The translations under genes were made by a program, and so were the position numbers. From contig MNCI01006534.1 in the NCBI GenBank assembly GCA_015680685.1, forward strand, positions 156,253 through 220,252: 64,000 bases of DNA. The letters are read 5' to 3'. This stretch comes from Gnetum montanum (taxonomy: Eukaryota > Streptophyta > Gnetopsida > Gnetales > Gnetaceae). Of this stretch, positions 45,459-57,963 are shown in pieces (position 1 is the first letter of the stretch; each line of letters starts with the position of its first letter). The notes beneath the pieces are model-generated. The model was not told the origin of the DNA. It ran no database searches and worked only from the letters and a program-made list of their open reading frames with translations.

Positions 45459-46935
45459 TGAGCTTAAGGTACGTTCTGGTCCTAGCATCATGACCTAAAA
45501 CTGATACCATAGAACAATCCTAGAGCTATGACTTAAAACTAGCACCACAGAACGTTGTCGCATCATGACGGTAAACTGATACCACAAATTCGTTGTCCGG
45601 TATGACATTAAATTGCCGCATTTTCATCTACCAGAGTCCACTAAGACTATAAACTAGCACTGCACCATTCGCTATGACACTAAATTGGAAATGTCCAAAG
45701 GGTTATGACGTAAAAGTAATCTATGACAGTTCGCTAAGACTATAAACAGGCAACATCATCACTGGCCCATTGATCCGTTGCTACAATCGACGACTTGGCT
45801 TCGTCTAAAACATGATACATGATTCACCATGTGGACTCTGATGACATCGATGCTACTTGTTTTGTTTGCCTGAACTTTAAAACGGTGCCTCCATCCCATC
45901 GGCTGTGTGCATGTTTAAAGTGTTTTAGACTAACTCACTTGTGTTTTTCTTGTCCTCTTGAGTTGTGTTTGTAGGATGACACTCTGAGGTGTTCACGCAT
46001 AGATGCACTTCATCATAGTGACAAGGCACCACATTATTCCTGATGCACGCAACTAGGTTAATCAATCCACGCATGAGTACATTCCCAGTTCTTGATACAA
46101 CCCTTATTCCCCAACACGTTCTCCCTACCCTACTCAATTACACCTCTTGGATACATCCCATTTACCTCAAAAGTTGAACCACACTATTACCCTACTCAAT
46201 TCCCTAAGCAGTTGCAATGCAAAACACAACACATAGTACATGATGCAAACGGAAGCGCATGAGCATGGACATAGCACTAAAGGCAAGCTCTTTTAAAAAA
46301 AGGCAAAAACAAAAAAAACAAAAAAGAAAAAAAAAGGAAGAAAAGAAAACAAGAAAAAAAATCAAGGAGCAAAATACATCATAAGGCCATTGGCTCTTCC
46401 CATACAAGCCCCAGGCAGGAAGGCAGTTGTCTTGAAAGAAAACACTCGTGTCTCAAGCAATCATGTTGCACCACATCGTCGCGTGGCTTTGGCTGTTGAC
46501 AACAGATTTCCTCTAACACTCCCAAGGGTTATGTTTCTCCAAAGAAAGCACCACCTCATCACGTGGCTTTGGCTGTTGACAATGAGTGCTCTTAAACATT
46601 ATGCAAGAGTCTCGTTCCTCTAAAGGATGCCCCTCCTATGCCTTGGTCCCAAGTCTGCTAGATATTGGCTGTCGACAAGGACCAACATGGCTTGTTCACA
46701 AGAGCATTCCTCTCCCACCATTAAACAAAAAGATTCCTTGATCAATCCCCGACCCCACAGTTACAACTTGCTTCCCGTGCATCACAAAACTTCATTTCCT
46801 GATCCAATGTACTTCTGAACACAGTACGATGACATCTGGCTAGGTGCTTGATAGATAGTGCTAAATGTCAAGTTGCTCATGTTGTTTTGTACTTCTTTGT
46901 TGATGCCTTTCGGGTGGATTCCTCTAGGCATCAAC
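45459..46935 (+). other. 3' region of B3
   Basis: No gene. Bases 45470-45760 are a degenerate array of about nine boundary-repeat units (CTATGAC..TAAACTAGCAC). A landmark shared with B2 follows (about 45905-46035). A ~100-bp purine-rich tract lies at about 46290-46370, and a partial duplication of CGTGGCTTTGGCTGTTGACA at about 46480 and 46561. Confidence 0.65.
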
Positions 46936-46948
46936 AAAGAGGGGTCAA
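46936..46948 (+). other. polypurine tract of B3
   Basis: AAAGAGGGGTCAA immediately before TGAAAACATC. Confidence 0.75.
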
Positions 46949-49139
46949 TGAAAACATCACAAACATTTTTGACCTAGCACTTTTAGACAGGACTCAAGCT
47001 AAGTCATGCCACTGCCCAACAGGATGTACAGCATGACCAAACTTAAGAGCCTTCAAAACAGCATGAAATGACACATGATTGAATAGAAAAAGTTCCCCTG
47101 GGGTCCATAGGTGATTGCTCCAACTCCTGGCAGCCGGAATCTAGGGTTTCTGGCTCAAAATGCATGATTTTTACTGTATACACTTTGGTTACGCTGTGGT
47201 CATGCTACCCAGTGTAAGACTAGCATGTGTACAACATGACCAACTTCTAGAGCCCCAAAATCAAGTCCAAATAGCCCAGATTCGAGCACACGGACCCTCC
47301 GTGAGCTTCACCGATGCCACCTACAACTCCCAATCTTCAGAACCTCGAAATTTGAGCTCAAAATCACATGTTTTGAGCCACTGTCAGTAAGTCATGTTGA
47401 GACCACACTGCACAACGTGACCATAGCGTGACCAAACAAGAATAGCTCAATTCAAGCACCTCCATGCAGAATTTCGACATAAATTCAACTCCTGGGAGCT
47501 AGGTAATAATTGTACATGTTTACAGGCCTCACACATGGCACTTTCAGCTGTTCACGCTGAGCAGCGTGACCAAGTAAAAACATAGCACATCAAGCAATTT
47601 CAGGTCCAATTTCGACATGAACTTAATCCCCAGGGGACAACCAACAACTGTACTAACTCTCAACTTTAGAAAATCCATATTTGGATTTCAAATGTGTCAT
47701 TTTAACTTAGTCATGCTGAGGTCACACTGCATNCTTCAAATGTGTCATTTTAACTTAGTCATGCTGAGGTCACACTGCATAGCATGACCAAACGAAAGAC
47801 GACCAAAATAGCATCAAATTGGGCTCAAATTCAGCATCCAGACCACCCTAGAGAGCAAGTAGCAGTTGATCATCAACAAACAGGCACCAACATCCAAAAA
47901 TTATCTCAAAAGAAGGCATAAACGCTTCGTCACGATGAGGTCACGCTTGGCAGCGTGACCAACCAAACGTATGCTAAAAAGCCTCCAGATCAGCTCAAAT
48001 TTGACGTGTAGAACCCTCTCAACCTTAGGCATGCAAATCCACTACGTAAATGAATCTCACAGGTCAAAAATGGGCTCAAAATGCATCATAAACATTGGAC
48101 ATGCTAATGGTCACGCTAGCACGCTGACACCAGCGTATGCACAATGTAAACACTGGGATGCTGAGACGCTGGACACCAGACGCTTAGGCCAGGACATGCC
48201 GCAAACATGTCAGAGCCAGATCCATGCATGCTGGACGTCTTGGTAGAGCAAAAACAACACAGATTTGTAGATCCGGAGGCCAGACATCTAGATCCACTCT
48301 TGTACTTTAAAATTCTTTGTACATTTTGCCCTTTTTAGCATATCGAGCTCTTATGCTACGGATTACACACGCCAACGTAAGAGATCTTGGTCATGCTGCA
48401 CCCTGTACATTGTAAAATTCTGTGCATTCGGTCAAAATGTAGATACTTGTCACCCGATCTGCATTTCTCTCACACCGCAACCATAGATCTTCCTCCAGAT
48501 CTGAGTTCCACACCCGAAAATCCAATAAATACCCCATTTTTCCATTTAATCAAGGTTGGCATTTTTGGGGCATCAGGATCTAGAGAGTTGGCGAATCTCG
48601 TCAGCATTATCTCGTATGATTGGGCATTACTCAGACTTGGTCACGTTGAGCACTTGGGGCAATTTTGGTCATGTTGCACACCTGTAATCAGAAATCAATC
48701 TCCCAGTGTCTGTACACCCGTCACATCGGGGCTAAACGTCCACCTTGCGATCAATCCGCAACTACGTTCTAACCGGTGCACTTTTTTTTGTAATCATCAA
48801 TCAATACATATGGTTACAATTTTTCCATCCATTGTTCTCTGTTTACGCCGTTTACAATTGTTACGATTTTCATTATATTTTTTTACGTTTTATTTTCGTC
48901 TTACCTTTTGTACGTTCGTTTACGTTTTAGTTTGCATCCGTTTACGTATAACCTAGTGCATCGCAATAGCGTACGCTAGGGGAAGTCCTTGTTTGATCTG
49001 CACGTAGACCATTTAAGGCACTCTACCTTCGTTTATTTCCAACTTACCCTCGTACAAAGGTTGGGTCTTACTATATCTTCCATAGATCTCTCGGCATTCG
49101 TTTCATTCCAGCCTTGCGTCGATGATTTTGGACAGTACA
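46949..49139 (+). repeat. B3 3' LTR (2191 bp, includes a ~47-bp assembly duplication)
   Basis: Pairs with 18915-21075, including the ~180-bp units (cores near 47010, 47190, 47395, 47555, 47705, 47935 and 48100). An N at 47733 separates two copies of the same ~46 bp, so the true length is about 2.14 kb. Ends GACAGTACA, followed by CACGT. Confidence 0.9.
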
Positions 49140-49144
49140 CACGT
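49140..49144 (+). repeat. target-site duplication of B3, right copy
   Basis: CACGT; see 18910-18914. Confidence 0.85.
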
Positions 49145-49587
49145 GATCCCCAGCACCTGCAAATAGCTCACATCAGAGCTTAACATTCGACTTGCAACAC
49201 AACTACGTTTTGACTGGTGCACATTTTGTCAATTAATACAACATAGTTCATTTTGCCTTCTGTTGTGTTGTTCTGGTTCATTGTTTGCATTATCTTGTTT
49301 CATTATACGTTTCTGCATATATTCTATTTACGTTTACACGCTATATTTCACGTTTACGTTCTGTTGCATTACGCTCTCTGTTTTACACTTCGTGGCGATA
49401 ACCCCAGCGCAGGCCATAGCATATGCTCAGGGAAGTCCTTAGTTGATTTGGTTGCAGACCATCCAAGGCACTTTGCCTTCATTTTTCCAGCTTTCCCTCA
49501 TGCGAAGGCAAGGTCAGCTGTATCTCTTTGGAGATCTTTTGGCGTTCATTTTTCTCCAGCCTTACGCTGACGATTTTAGACGATACA
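49145..49587 (+). repeat. B4 5' LTR, right part
   Basis: Continues the LTR interrupted at 18914: R/U5-like T-rich text with TTTACGTTTAC words, the AGGGAAGTCCTT phrase shared by all B LTRs, and the terminus GACGATACA. Confidence 0.85.
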
Positions 49588-49592
49588 GTAAT

Positions 49593-49610
49593 TGGCGCTA
49601 GAAGGAGGGC
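49593..49610 (+). other. primer-binding site of B4 (intact)
   Basis: TGGCGCTAGAAGGAGGGC, five bases after the LTR end. This is the least decayed PBS of family B and of a type I associate with Tat-lineage elements. I do not assign the primer tRNA. Confidence 0.78.
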
Positions 49611-50060
49611 TGATTTTGTTTTCCATCTCAATAAAACGTTGATTCTGTTGCCCTTCATGTGAGGTGCAGATCAGACGCAGAACGCAATTGCTTAAACCAT
49701 ACCAATCTATTTACAATTGAATTAAATCCTCATAACACTCTTACGCTACTGCCAATACGGTAATTTCCGCAACCACTGTTGAAAATATTAAGTGCAGCGT
49801 GCACATGCTGCAAAATCCAACGCAGTGTACACACACTGCTGCACACATCTGGCATACACACACTGTGCACGCACACCATGCATGCACGCTACGCCCTGTG
49901 TTATGCTTACGTTGCATGTACGCTGTGCTTGCACATGCTACGCAAAAGCTAGCGTGCGTACATTTAGGTTGCGCTCACACTAACATTCACACACGGCTTG
50001 CTCAAGCTCAGATTGCATACGTTGCTTACACACATTCAGCTAGTCAAGCCAGTTACACAT
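49611..50060 (+). other. B4 leader
   Basis: Non-coding; dense in GCAC/ACGCTG/CACACTG words (49790-50000). No tandem repeat like the 40-bp array of B3. Confidence 0.6.
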
Positions 50061-53000
50061 ATGGAATTTTCTCAGATCAAAGCAGAATTGCCCGTTTCTG
50101 ACCTTAATGCCGAAATCTCAAATCCTGTGACCGCAACTGAACCCATAGTCACCATTGGAGAGATGAATCCTCAAGGGCCAACTCGTCGATCACTTAGATT
50201 ACAAGGTAAGGACCCTACATATACAGTTCTCACCCTAGAACAATACAACTTCATTTGCGTAAAGATCCAAGCTATCCTGCCCATTGATCACGCGGAAATG
50301 GAAGCAAAACGACATTATGAACTCATCTATAAGGGAGGCCACAACTTTACCCCTTCGGCATATCATGTGATTCCCCTCTCTAAATCCCATCATGAACTCA
50401 TATCCTAGCTCCTCATGGCAAAGAATCAAACCTTGCGGCAACCCACCATAGAGCCTCAAAACGGAGACGAGGAAGATGATTTCACAGCTCAATCCGAGCA
50501 TGGGTATTCATACCACACTCTCAGTACTCATACTTACGCGAACCCATTATTCCACCCTTTCACGGGAGAGACTATGCCTCTTCACGCATTTACAAGCACT
50601 CAAGCACTTGTTGCTCAATAGGAAGCACCCACCCCCATTCCTACTTTCCCTACGACCAACACCCAATTCAATGCTCCCGTCCCTATTATTCCTTCGGTTA
50701 CCACGTTACCCTCTCTCCTACAAGTACAACCCCAACAACTCTCCTCTCAAACTAATGTAGGAGTAACCTTCCGACCCCAAATAATTGGGATGCCATCTGT
50801 GATACCCACTTCTACATCCACCCATTACATACCACGAGTGCAAATCCAAGGAACACCCTTCACTACTTCAACTCAACAGGTTTAGGGTGTCTCCTCAAAA
50901 CTTGTAACCGGGCAGTGGCCTGCACCTGTCATTCAACAACATCAACCTACTCACTACAACATACCACCTGTTGCAATCCCATCTATGAATGTTCCTCAAA
51001 TACAACCATCAACAACCCTGCAGTCATCTTTCCCACAAATCACACAACAATCTAACTATCACCAAGCGCAATCTAACCAACCAGCCAGTCCACCTAGTGC
51101 TCAAGAATGGGCAGATGCTAGAAAGATGATGTAAGCATTAACTAATAAGGTAAAGTGCCTTAAAATCGTAAAGATCGAAGAAGTCAAGGTGCTGGATTTT
51201 TATCAAGATGATCCAATTAGCTCTTCAGTGCCACCATTGACTTTACCAAAAGGATTTTCATTACTGCAATTGACCAAGTATAACAGAGAGGGAGATTCGA
51301 ATGCTCACCTAGTGACATTTCAATTAGAGTTTCTATTACTTCAGGCCTGGCCTCATGCAATCCTGCGTGTGTTCGCCATGTCCTTAACTGGAAAAGCCTT
51401 AGACTGGTACTGAGCTCTATCGCGTAACTCCATATCCTCTCTAGAGGATTTGTTACATCAATTCATTACCTATTTTAAGTATAACCTGAAGCCTGAAGCC
51501 ACACTAGACAGTCTAATCCAAATAAAACAACCACCATTAGAGCCTGTACAAAAGTTCATCCAAAGATGGAGCGTTGCCCTTAACGAACTTCATGAGCCTA
51601 TCCCGGAAACGTATTTACTTACAATCCTCAAAGGTGCCGTGAATGATTTCATTAAGTTAAAACTCTATTATCTGAACACTCGCACTTTGAGTCAAGTGTT
51701 TGTCCAAATCAAAAACATAGAAGAGGCAACATAGACAAGTCATGACCCAGCTTACCTACTTTTAAAAGCCAACATACGAGGAAAGATAAAGACAAGTCTA
51801 AAATGACATTCGCGACAGTGGCAGAGATAGTTCAACCTAACAATGCAAGGCAAAAAGGGAAACAACCCGCTTCCCCCACTAGTTATGAAAGACCCGCTCC
51901 TACACCTACACCTGAATCCTCCTCTATCCAAACTGCTAACATGGGTCATACTCATACCTTCGAACGAAAAGACCCTACCTAGTACAAACCTCTACCCATG
52001 AAGCCTTCACAACTACTAGACCAATTTCTAAAGGCTGGGTTGATTCAACATAAGCAAATGTCTCCTGTAGCATCTCAAAAACATGACCAATACTGTGAGT
52101 TGGTTAAAAACCCAACATTGGCAACAGCTAATGAACCCCCTGTTCCAAGAGGTTTTAGGTTAGATAGATTCTGTGAGTATCACCAATGATGTGGGCATGG
52201 AACCAATTACTGCTTCACCCTAAAACAAGACATACAACGTATGATTGATAGAGGTGAGATAGTCTTTGACGAAGCCAACCCAGTAAGACATCAAAATCAG
52301 TCTATGGGGGTCTACAAAGATCCTTTTAAGACCAAAGAGTTGCCCTATTTGATTAACACCATCCATGTCGGTAATGAACAAGACATCCCATGAAAGCCTT
52401 TTGTGATTCATGTACCTGCTGAAACTACATCTATGCTAATACCTCCACAAGCTCCTTTTGTCACACATACACCTCCTACACCGTGAAAATAATTCATCAT
52501 CTGAGTACACCCTGCAGTTGTAACAGCAAACATGCCATCGCAAACTCGACTTGCTTCATTTGTAACCCGAGTGTCGAAACACCCTAATGTGCAATCCCAA
52601 ACAGTTCCCCTGTGACCCTCGCGAGAACGCCTCATCAATAGACTGACCAGGGAACATCTATCAAAAGAACATCATGGTCATGAGTTAGAATCGCCAAAAC
52701 CCACACCACTGAATGTTGTCCCTATTGTTACAGTTACTGATCAACCTAACACTAGTCATCAAGATAAGAACTCGGGAGTGTCCAGTGTCCCAAACCTAAT
52801 AGCTATAGTTAATAACGCAAAAAATCTTCCGCGAGAGATACAAATGTTGGGTCAAATGGATCAAGTCTCAACAGATAAAAACATTCCAAATAGAAAAGAC
52901 TTGGCCAGTGCCCTGACCCAGGTTACACAAGCCTTAAAACAAAAGAACACCTCTCTAACCCTATATGACCTAGTAATGACCTCCCTGGTACATCGGGAAG

Positions 53001-53150
53001 CTCTAGTGCGTATGTTGACTTCAATCCCTGTTAGTGAAGACCTTTCTACAAATGAACCATCTATTTACGCCGTATTGTCTCCACATCAAGAATCAAGGTC
53101 CACATCTCTAGGATTTCATGCCAATGACATTAAATGAGACGAAAAAACAG
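50061..53150 (+). pseudogene. gag and gag-PR spacer of B4
   Basis: ATG 50061 (MEFSQIKAELPVSDLN) is followed by TRRSLRLQGKDPTY and an intact ICVKIQAILP block. The capsid core at about 51180-51735 has LDFYQDDPISSSVPPLTLPK, LTKYNREG, ALDWY, SLEDLLHQF and QRWSVALNELHEP. Zinc-knuckle-like CEYHQ*CGHGTNYC (about 52166-52210) contains one stop. PFVIHVP and APFVTHTPP repeats follow (about 52398-52480), then LGQMDQVSTDKNI and a conserved LDASALTQ-like LASALTQVTQALKQ block. Stops occur at 50406, 50620, 51133, 51411 and elsewhere. Uninterrupted by insertions, so it shows the intact gag-to-PR order of the family. Confidence 0.82.
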
Positions 53151-53844
53151 GAGAGGTCACTACCGCCCCTATGTTTATAACGATACAAATTAACCAATTT
53201 AAGATACATAGGGTGCATGTTGATGACAAAGTGGCAAAAAATGTAATACCTTTTCCTGTCATTGAACAACTGGGCCTCGCGAAACAAATACGGCCAACGA
53301 CAACATCATTCTTGAAATCTTTTAGTGGTTACCGTGTCATGGTAAAAGGCATGGTTACCTTGGATTTCATAACAGGGGATCAGTTCCCCACATCGACTGA
53401 ATTCATAGTCGTGGATGAGATGTCAGGGTTCAATTTGATTTTGGGAAGGCCTTGGTTAGCTCAACTAAAAGCCATATCCTTACCAATTCATCAAGAAATT
53501 CACCTACCTTATGAAGGTAGTGAAATTGTCATACACAGGGATGCGACAACATCACTTACTTTTTCACACGTAGGAACGAACCAGGGGTTAGAGGTTGAAC
53601 TCTCTGAACCTAAGCAAGACACCACTAGTGAAACCCTAGACATTGATCAATCTCCAACTCGTGACCTTCCTAAAACATAAGAAGCATCGGAAGATGCAGA
53701 CATAGGAGCCATTCTCGCAGATGTCTCTTGGTCAGAACTACCCTTTGACATATCCAACTAGGGGGATGGTGAGTACAAGATCATGCTTACACATCCCACC
53801 CTTCACAGCAAATTATGAAAATTAAAGAAACATATCAAAAACTA
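53151..53844 (+). pseudogene. protease of B4
   Basis: TTAPMFITIQINQFKIHRVH leads into an active-site region VDDKVAKNV, again Lys where Gly is expected. FNLILGRPWLAQLKA is intact (about 53430-53475). A long frame to 53680 is followed by the conserved tail VSWSELPFDISN, broken by a TAG. The empty GTCAC site where B2 entered B3 lies at about 53155. Confidence 0.75.
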
Positions 53845-54294
53845 AGATGAACCATCACATGTCTAGAATGACATTAAACTACCAAACGTCCGCAATGACG
53901 TTAAACTAGCCACGGTCAGAAATGGCCGGTTCTTTTAAATTCACTGAAACAACTACAGTCTCCTCCCTTTCTTTGACAAAGACGTAATAGTCCATCATGA
54001 CTTTAAACTAATACGTGTGGCCCAAAATGGCCTTAAACCAGAGCACAGTACATTACTAGTGTACCAAAACTTCACTACGTCATTATCGTTTACATTTTGC
54101 AAATTACAATTTTCGTTTATTTTATGTTTACTAGACATCATTCCAATTTACATTTACGTTCACAAATAAACTTGAAAAAGCAAAACAAAATATATAAATA
54201 TATATATAATACGGAGTGTTAACATGGCAATAGGATGATGACATATTACACCATGATCATGTTACATCTGTCCTCACACATTCCAAAAACAACG
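53845..54294 (+). other. PR to antisense-gene boundary of B4
   Basis: Boundary repeat at 53855-54040 (ATGACATTAAACTACCA, ATGACGTTAAACTAGCC and further units), then AT-rich DNA. An N at 54295 marks lost sequence: relative to B3 the last part of antisense exon 9 and about 100 bp are missing. Confidence 0.6.
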
Positions 54295-57200
54295 NCCTCG
54301 TCCCACTAGGGCCAGCCTCACCACCATGTCCCTATAACCAAAAACAAAAAACAAAATAAGTAAACACAAACAAACAGATTAAAAGACCAAAATACTAAAA
54401 AAAGGATGATTAAAAGCAATAAAACAATACAGGACTAAAACACTCACAGGTGAGAAAGGCCTGAGATTAGCTTCCAAGCGCTGTAGAATCTCTTCTTCAG
54501 GCATGCATGCCCAGTCTTTCTCGAGTCCAAGGTCAACATTGGCTAAGGTTTTACCCTTGTCCACTGAAGTCTAGGAAGGGTGCTTAAGAGAAAACATACT
54601 TGTTGAAGCTTCCCCAAAGGTAGTGGTAATGGATCTTTCAGGAGATCCCTCTGCTTCCGTACACTCAACAAACTTGTCATAAGAAGAGCGCAAGCCTAAC
54701 CCCTCGACGAACATCTCCAACCAGCGACGTTCAATTGATTCATCTTTCAACCATTTCTTGTATTGATGCTTATGATCTTTCTGATCCTGGCCCTATTTAC
54801 GTACTTTGGATGCAAAGGACTTCCAGTCATGGCACTTCCTATTCAATAAATCCATCTGGGCCCTTTGTTCAGCTAGATGCAGAGTCACCTGCACCTTGCC
54901 ATTCAAGACTGTCTAATAACATGCATAGGTGATCTATGACGTATGCTAGGTACTATCACTAGCCAATCTAACAGAGGCAAAATCATAATAGGCTTACAAG
55001 TCATTGCTCTCCTCTGTTACTTTCGTCAAATTTTCCTTCAATGATTGAACTTCATGCCATAAGTGTTCAATTGAGCGCCTGCAAGTCCAGAGAGTCTTGG
55101 CATTCGGAACAACATAACTTGAAACTACATCATAAATCCCTCTTAGGATCTGCTCAATATCCTTAGGCAATTCAGGGAGACCATCAATATGGGTGGCCTT
55201 GGAAAGACTCCATTGAAGCTTTGCACCTACAATACAAACATCGCACATATAAACTAATAGAAACCGCCAATAAATGCAAAAGCACAATGAGTTCAAGCAC
55301 TTGGTATAAAGCACACACCTAATTCAAGATGAGCCTATTGCAGATGAGCAACAACATTGTTGATGATGCCCATAACAAAGTTGACTTTATTGGGCATTTC
55401 AGGCCATGGCCTCAATTGACATGTGGATGTTGAATCTACATGGGAAGGCACCTCAATCGGGGCCTGTAACTTTGACACATCTGCTTGAGATACATGTGCT
55501 TCAGGCGCTTTAGCATCCATGTCTAGTGTTAGGAAGAGTCATGATAATCAAAATAATGTACAAAGCTAAGAAGTATGAAATGCGAATCAAACTAACAAAA
55601 TGTACCAAGGAGCCCTTTACTGGTCACCTCAGGTGGATCACCAAGGTGTAGAGACCCATCAAAGAAATTGTCAAAAATATCTTTCTCCTTGCTTGAATGC
55701 TTAAGGGCATCTAAATCCTCAGCAAGTGTTATCCCCATGGCATCTGTTTCATCCTCTTCTCGTAAGATGAGGATATCCTCAGTTACTTCTTCTCTTATTT
55801 CCTCCTCTTCATTTAGCCCAGTGATAACCATTTCAGGCTCATCCATTGGAGCTAACTCTTCCCTTTCCCTCTCGAGGGTACCCTCTGTTAGCACCAATAA
55901 ATCTAAAGTAAGCATGACATAATAGGTATGCATACTTAAGTAAGCAAATAAATCCAAAAAGCAATAAAAACACTTAAAGAAAAAATACTTACCTGCTCCT
56001 AGCAAAATGAATCAGATCTTCTTTGCTCTCAACGGCATCACCTCTGTAGCAGGTTTCCTTGAACACTCAGCCCTTCTCACCTTAGCCTTGGCCTTCCTGA
56101 CAGTCTCCTGATTCAAGCGCTCAGCTCTCCTAACAATTGTGTGTAGTTTAGGTGGTTCCAACCCTAAGCTATCACGCAAATGGTGGGAACGACTGGCTGC
56201 ACCCCCTATTGTGACAGAGATTGATTCTTCGATGCCTTCGGGTGGATCTTGGGATCTAGTGGTGTTAAATAGATGACAGATCCAAGGGCGAGACAACTAT
56301 GAACAATCCCTTAACACATAATGGTTATCTCCATAGACCACTAAGAACTCAGCAAACCTATGGAGATAGCCCACAAAAAAGGCAAAGGTAAAGTGGTATT
56401 TAGCATCAACATTGGAACGTAGCCTGATGATCTCTCCACGGAGACCTAATCCTAGGAACTGGGCCCAATTGTAGTGCATACCAGTCTCCAAGAATGAGCG
56501 CATAACATGTGCAGACTCAAACCTAAGACTCCTTACTTGAAAAAGAGACTTAGGGAACGCTCGTGCTCTAAAGAGTGGGTACAAAAAATTTACCTCCGTC
56601 GAGCGAGTATCAGCTTGCATGGTAAAACCCTTAGGACCCCATCATACACCTAGCCAGTCTTCAAGGTCCTTGATCACGTGGCCTTCTTTAGTTGCTCTTT
56701 CTACCGCCACCTTAGCACCATCCACTAGTATGTCGAAAAGATCGAAAAAGAATTCGACAGTTAGGTGGAATGACACCTTAACTCCTCGAACTCGTGTAGT
56801 AAAATAGGAGACATCATCGTTAAAAGAGTCAATGATGGAAACCATTTCAGTCACGGGAACGTTAGGAGTCAAGGCACTAAATAGGTCCATCAAGCCCGCA
56901 TTGGTAAGACAATTGATGATTTGTTCAGGTGCCTTCTTGTGCAGCCATCATTGTCACTCCTTTGTCTCTCCAAACTTCATAAAGAGAGTGACCTCAGTGC
57001 ACCCGGATATGACAGTATCCTCATCAAGGGAAACGACCACTGTAGAAAAGACAAAGGAGACATTGAGCAAAAAATAAAAAAAGAGTATGATAAGCAATGA
57101 TGTAACAAAGATAAAAACGAAGCCTAGAACATGATCAGTTACCATTAGCAAATGGGGTAGGCACATTTGGTGCAGAATCAACTGTTTGAGGAAAAATGGG

Positions 57201-57963
57201 CCCATCAGGAGACCAATCCTCATGTAGCCAACCATGAACTTGACAACGTTCAAAGGCCCTGGAGAATTGCCGAGGATAATTGACATTAGCACCCTTGGTC
57301 TGATCTAGCACTGCAACATGAAGAGTAGAGCCCATCATGAAGGCCTCCAAGGCTGTACGTGCTAAGCCAAGCCCATTATCATCCTCATGCAATCCATGCT
57401 CATCAAAACGGGGCCTGTGAAGGAAAAGGTATTCATATGTAAACAATGATATAACATTAAAGAAACCAAAGTTCAGACAACTATAAAAGAGCATACCTAT
57501 CCACTTTGTTCACTGTTCCAGGTGGATTTTGGAAAAGTGTATGTGCATAGATGGCTAGAAAAAGTGTGTTACTACTATTGTAGTGGCTTTAGGACGACAA
57601 TCCCCACACACGCGTCAAAGGATGTGTGGATCTAGGACCTTCAGGAGCGCCTCCCTTGACTATATATGGTCGCTCGTCTATGTCAACAACAAAGGCCAGC
57701 ATGCCCCATGTTGAGCCGGGCAACATGGTCTCAACAATATCACGAGTCAATTGTTCACTCAAGTGAGACCATATGGCAACGCTAAAATTCTGCAAAATGA
57801 ATGATAAAAATGCACCAGCATTTGGACGAAACCATATTACATGAGGCCTGATCCGCATGTCATAACGAAGTGTGTTCGGTTCTCAAGGGCCAAACCAAGA
57901 TAGCACACCAATGAGTTCAACCACAAGGAGAAAAGGCTTAAGTCCCCTGCATAGAACCAGAAC

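Larger units (their letters stand above)
18915..49139 (+). mobile_element. B3: complete giant Tat/Ogre-like retrotransposon inside the B4 LTR
   Basis: Both ends are defined: 5' LTR start at 18915, 3' LTR end at 49139 (GACAGTACA), and a perfect 5-bp duplication CACGT. Removing B2 and its duplication leaves about 20.9 kb, in the size range known for Ogre-type elements. Order: LTR, damaged PBS, leader with tandem repeats, gag, [B2], PR, antisense gene, spacer, pol, 3' region, PPT, LTR. All ORFs carry stops. The LTR pair differs at about 24 of the first ~205 bp (hand count), more than the B2 pair, as expected for the older insertion. Confidence 0.9.
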
